Part shown: in pieces, positions 63,118-64,000 of the stretch
Layout: each line of letters begins with the position of its first letter
Position numbering within the stretch: the first letter of the stretch is position 1
Assembly: GCA_037127255.1 (NCBI GenBank)
Contig: JBANSL010000002.1
Span: 39,472,892 to 39,536,891 of the forward strand
Origin: Persicaria tinctoria
Lineage: Eukaryota > Streptophyta > Magnoliopsida > Caryophyllales > Polygonaceae
Length of the DNA stretch: 64,000 nucleotides
Direction of reading: 5' to 3'
Position numbers and translations under genes: made by a program
The notes under the pieces: model-generated
Database searches by the model: none
What the model saw: the letters and a program-made list of their open reading frames with translations, nothing else
What the model was told of the DNA's origin: nothing

Positions 63118-63995
63118 ACAATAGCGATCTGTTAATACTAACATAGTAATCCCCTGAACATGATGAAACGCTAGTGTGCGGAAGTACTTGGTTGCCTTTA
63201 ATGCGATAATGCTTGGTAGTTAGCGTAAGTATGGTGTGCTTATCTGATTGATATGATGTGAAACTTTTGTGATAAGATGAATCCTTCTATGTACGATACT
63301 ATGCTAGATCCGTTATGGTATATGACTATCTTTGACATGAATATGATCTGTTTATGAATGTGTGATACGATTACTATGTTGTATAATTGTTACGTTATAT
63401 GATGCATTGGATTGGAATTGCTAGGATGCTAAAACTAGATTGATGAAATTTGATTCTGACTTGGAACTTAGGAAGGATATATGGGATTAGCCCTTAGAGG
63501 TGGATGATTTCGTCTTCTGGATTTGAAACTTGCTTGACTAACATCGGGTTTAATGGATCTTGAATAATGTTTAAAAAGGACTAACTTGGCTTTTGAGAGA
63601 CCGAGCGTGATCGGAAATTTCCACGATTTGGAGGCCAATCTTTTTCAATTGCGGAATCTGCTTGAACTTTTCAAACCCGGGCAACTCTATAATACTTCAC
63701 GAAGTGGATACATGCATTTTATGAGGGCGCTTGCTAAGACCTAGTGATGATATTGTAGAACTTTTAGAGTTGTGGTACTTCCAAAAAGTCGAAGCAGGGA
63801 TGTGATAGGGACGCTTATTGCATACTTGTCAAAGCTGATCGGAGATGTCACGACCGTGACTAGGGTGTTGTGAGAATCCCGGAAGATGCAACCGAGATGA
63901 TTACAAGATCCTTGGACTCATCAATTTCAAACTTCATCCCCTACTTTGTTTTGGTTTTAGTCTCGGGGACGAGACTTGTTTTTAGAGGTGGATGA
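63118..63995 (+). other. LARD B internal 3' part and polypurine tract
   Basis: Non-coding. GCCCTTAGAGGTGGATGATT (63502) and CTCGGGGACGAGACTTG (63962) match the sequence next to the LARD C LTR at 25900-26050 in reverse. TTTTTAGAGGTGGATGA ends at 63995 as polypurine-tract context. The last five bases (63996-64000, TGTAA) start the 3' LTR. Confidence 0.75.
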
Positions 63996-64000
63996 TGTAA

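Larger units (their letters stand above)
53009..64000 (+). mobile_element. LARD B: large non-coding LTR element, 3' LTR cut by window edge
   Basis: The 5' LTR at 53009-55885 is followed by a primer binding site, about 5.2 kb of own internal sequence (after removing the nested 60183-63112 element), and at the right edge a polypurine tract with TGTAA at 63996, the first bases of the 3' LTR. No gag, protease, RT or integrase motif appears in any frame, so it is non-autonomous and would depend on a related element. The target duplication cannot be checked because the 3' LTR is outside. Confidence 0.85.

Overview
The window is nuclear DNA from a flowering plant, most likely a eudicot. The evidence is a plastid-targeted phytoene desaturase gene with 14 exons, a plant LRR receptor-like protein pseudogene, plant mobile domain remnants, Stowaway, hAT, CACTA and Mutator elements, and very large Ty3/gypsy-type LTRs. 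I saw no prokaryotic, organellar or viral genome. The only gene I judge intact is phytoene desaturase (6203-11063, minus); its hand-derived exons join in frame to 569 codons plus stop.

Layout. 1-2340: short degenerate repeats, a decayed plant-mobile-domain pseudogene and a Stowaway MITE. 2670-5850: an LRR receptor-like protein pseudogene broken by a GC-rich hAT MITE, a frameshift and a stop, followed by a duplicated relic of its 5' region. 6203-11300: phytoene desaturase and its leader. 11636-14580: an inverted-repeat element, a second Stowaway MITE, and an LTR element whose internal region is inverted-duplicated. 15503-16122: an 88-bp minisatellite.

16123-53008 is one deeply nested transposon stack inside a large, apparently non-coding LTR element (called LARD C here, minus orientation). 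Its LTR (16123-25899) holds a 1-kb AAT microsatellite and a non-LTR retroelement, itself split by a hAT element with a perfect 8-bp target duplication. Its internal region holds CACTA-1 (26384-), a solo LTR (29926-38950) that contains CACTA-2, which contains another solo LTR, then a Mutator-like element (39308-43579) that contains a solo LTR, then CACTA-3 (43890-), which contains a truncated L1 LINE, which contains a full-length but dead Ty3/gypsy element (44652-51479).

53009-64000 is a second member of the LARD family (LARD B, plus orientation). It has a 2.9-kb 5' LTR, a primer binding site, a non-coding internal region, a captured initiator tRNA-Met-like sequence, and a nested deletion-derivative LTR element (60183-63112) with an internal inversion. 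The polypurine tract and first bases of its 3' LTR lie exactly at the window edge.

Most of the interest is in the transposons: tRNA-like modules at similar positions in two CACTA elements, a tRNA-iMet copy inside a retroelement primed by that tRNA, and a plant non-LTR element with an N-terminal C2H2 finger and a C-terminal restriction-like nuclease arrangement. All boundaries, frames and target duplications were read by eye; no database search was run.
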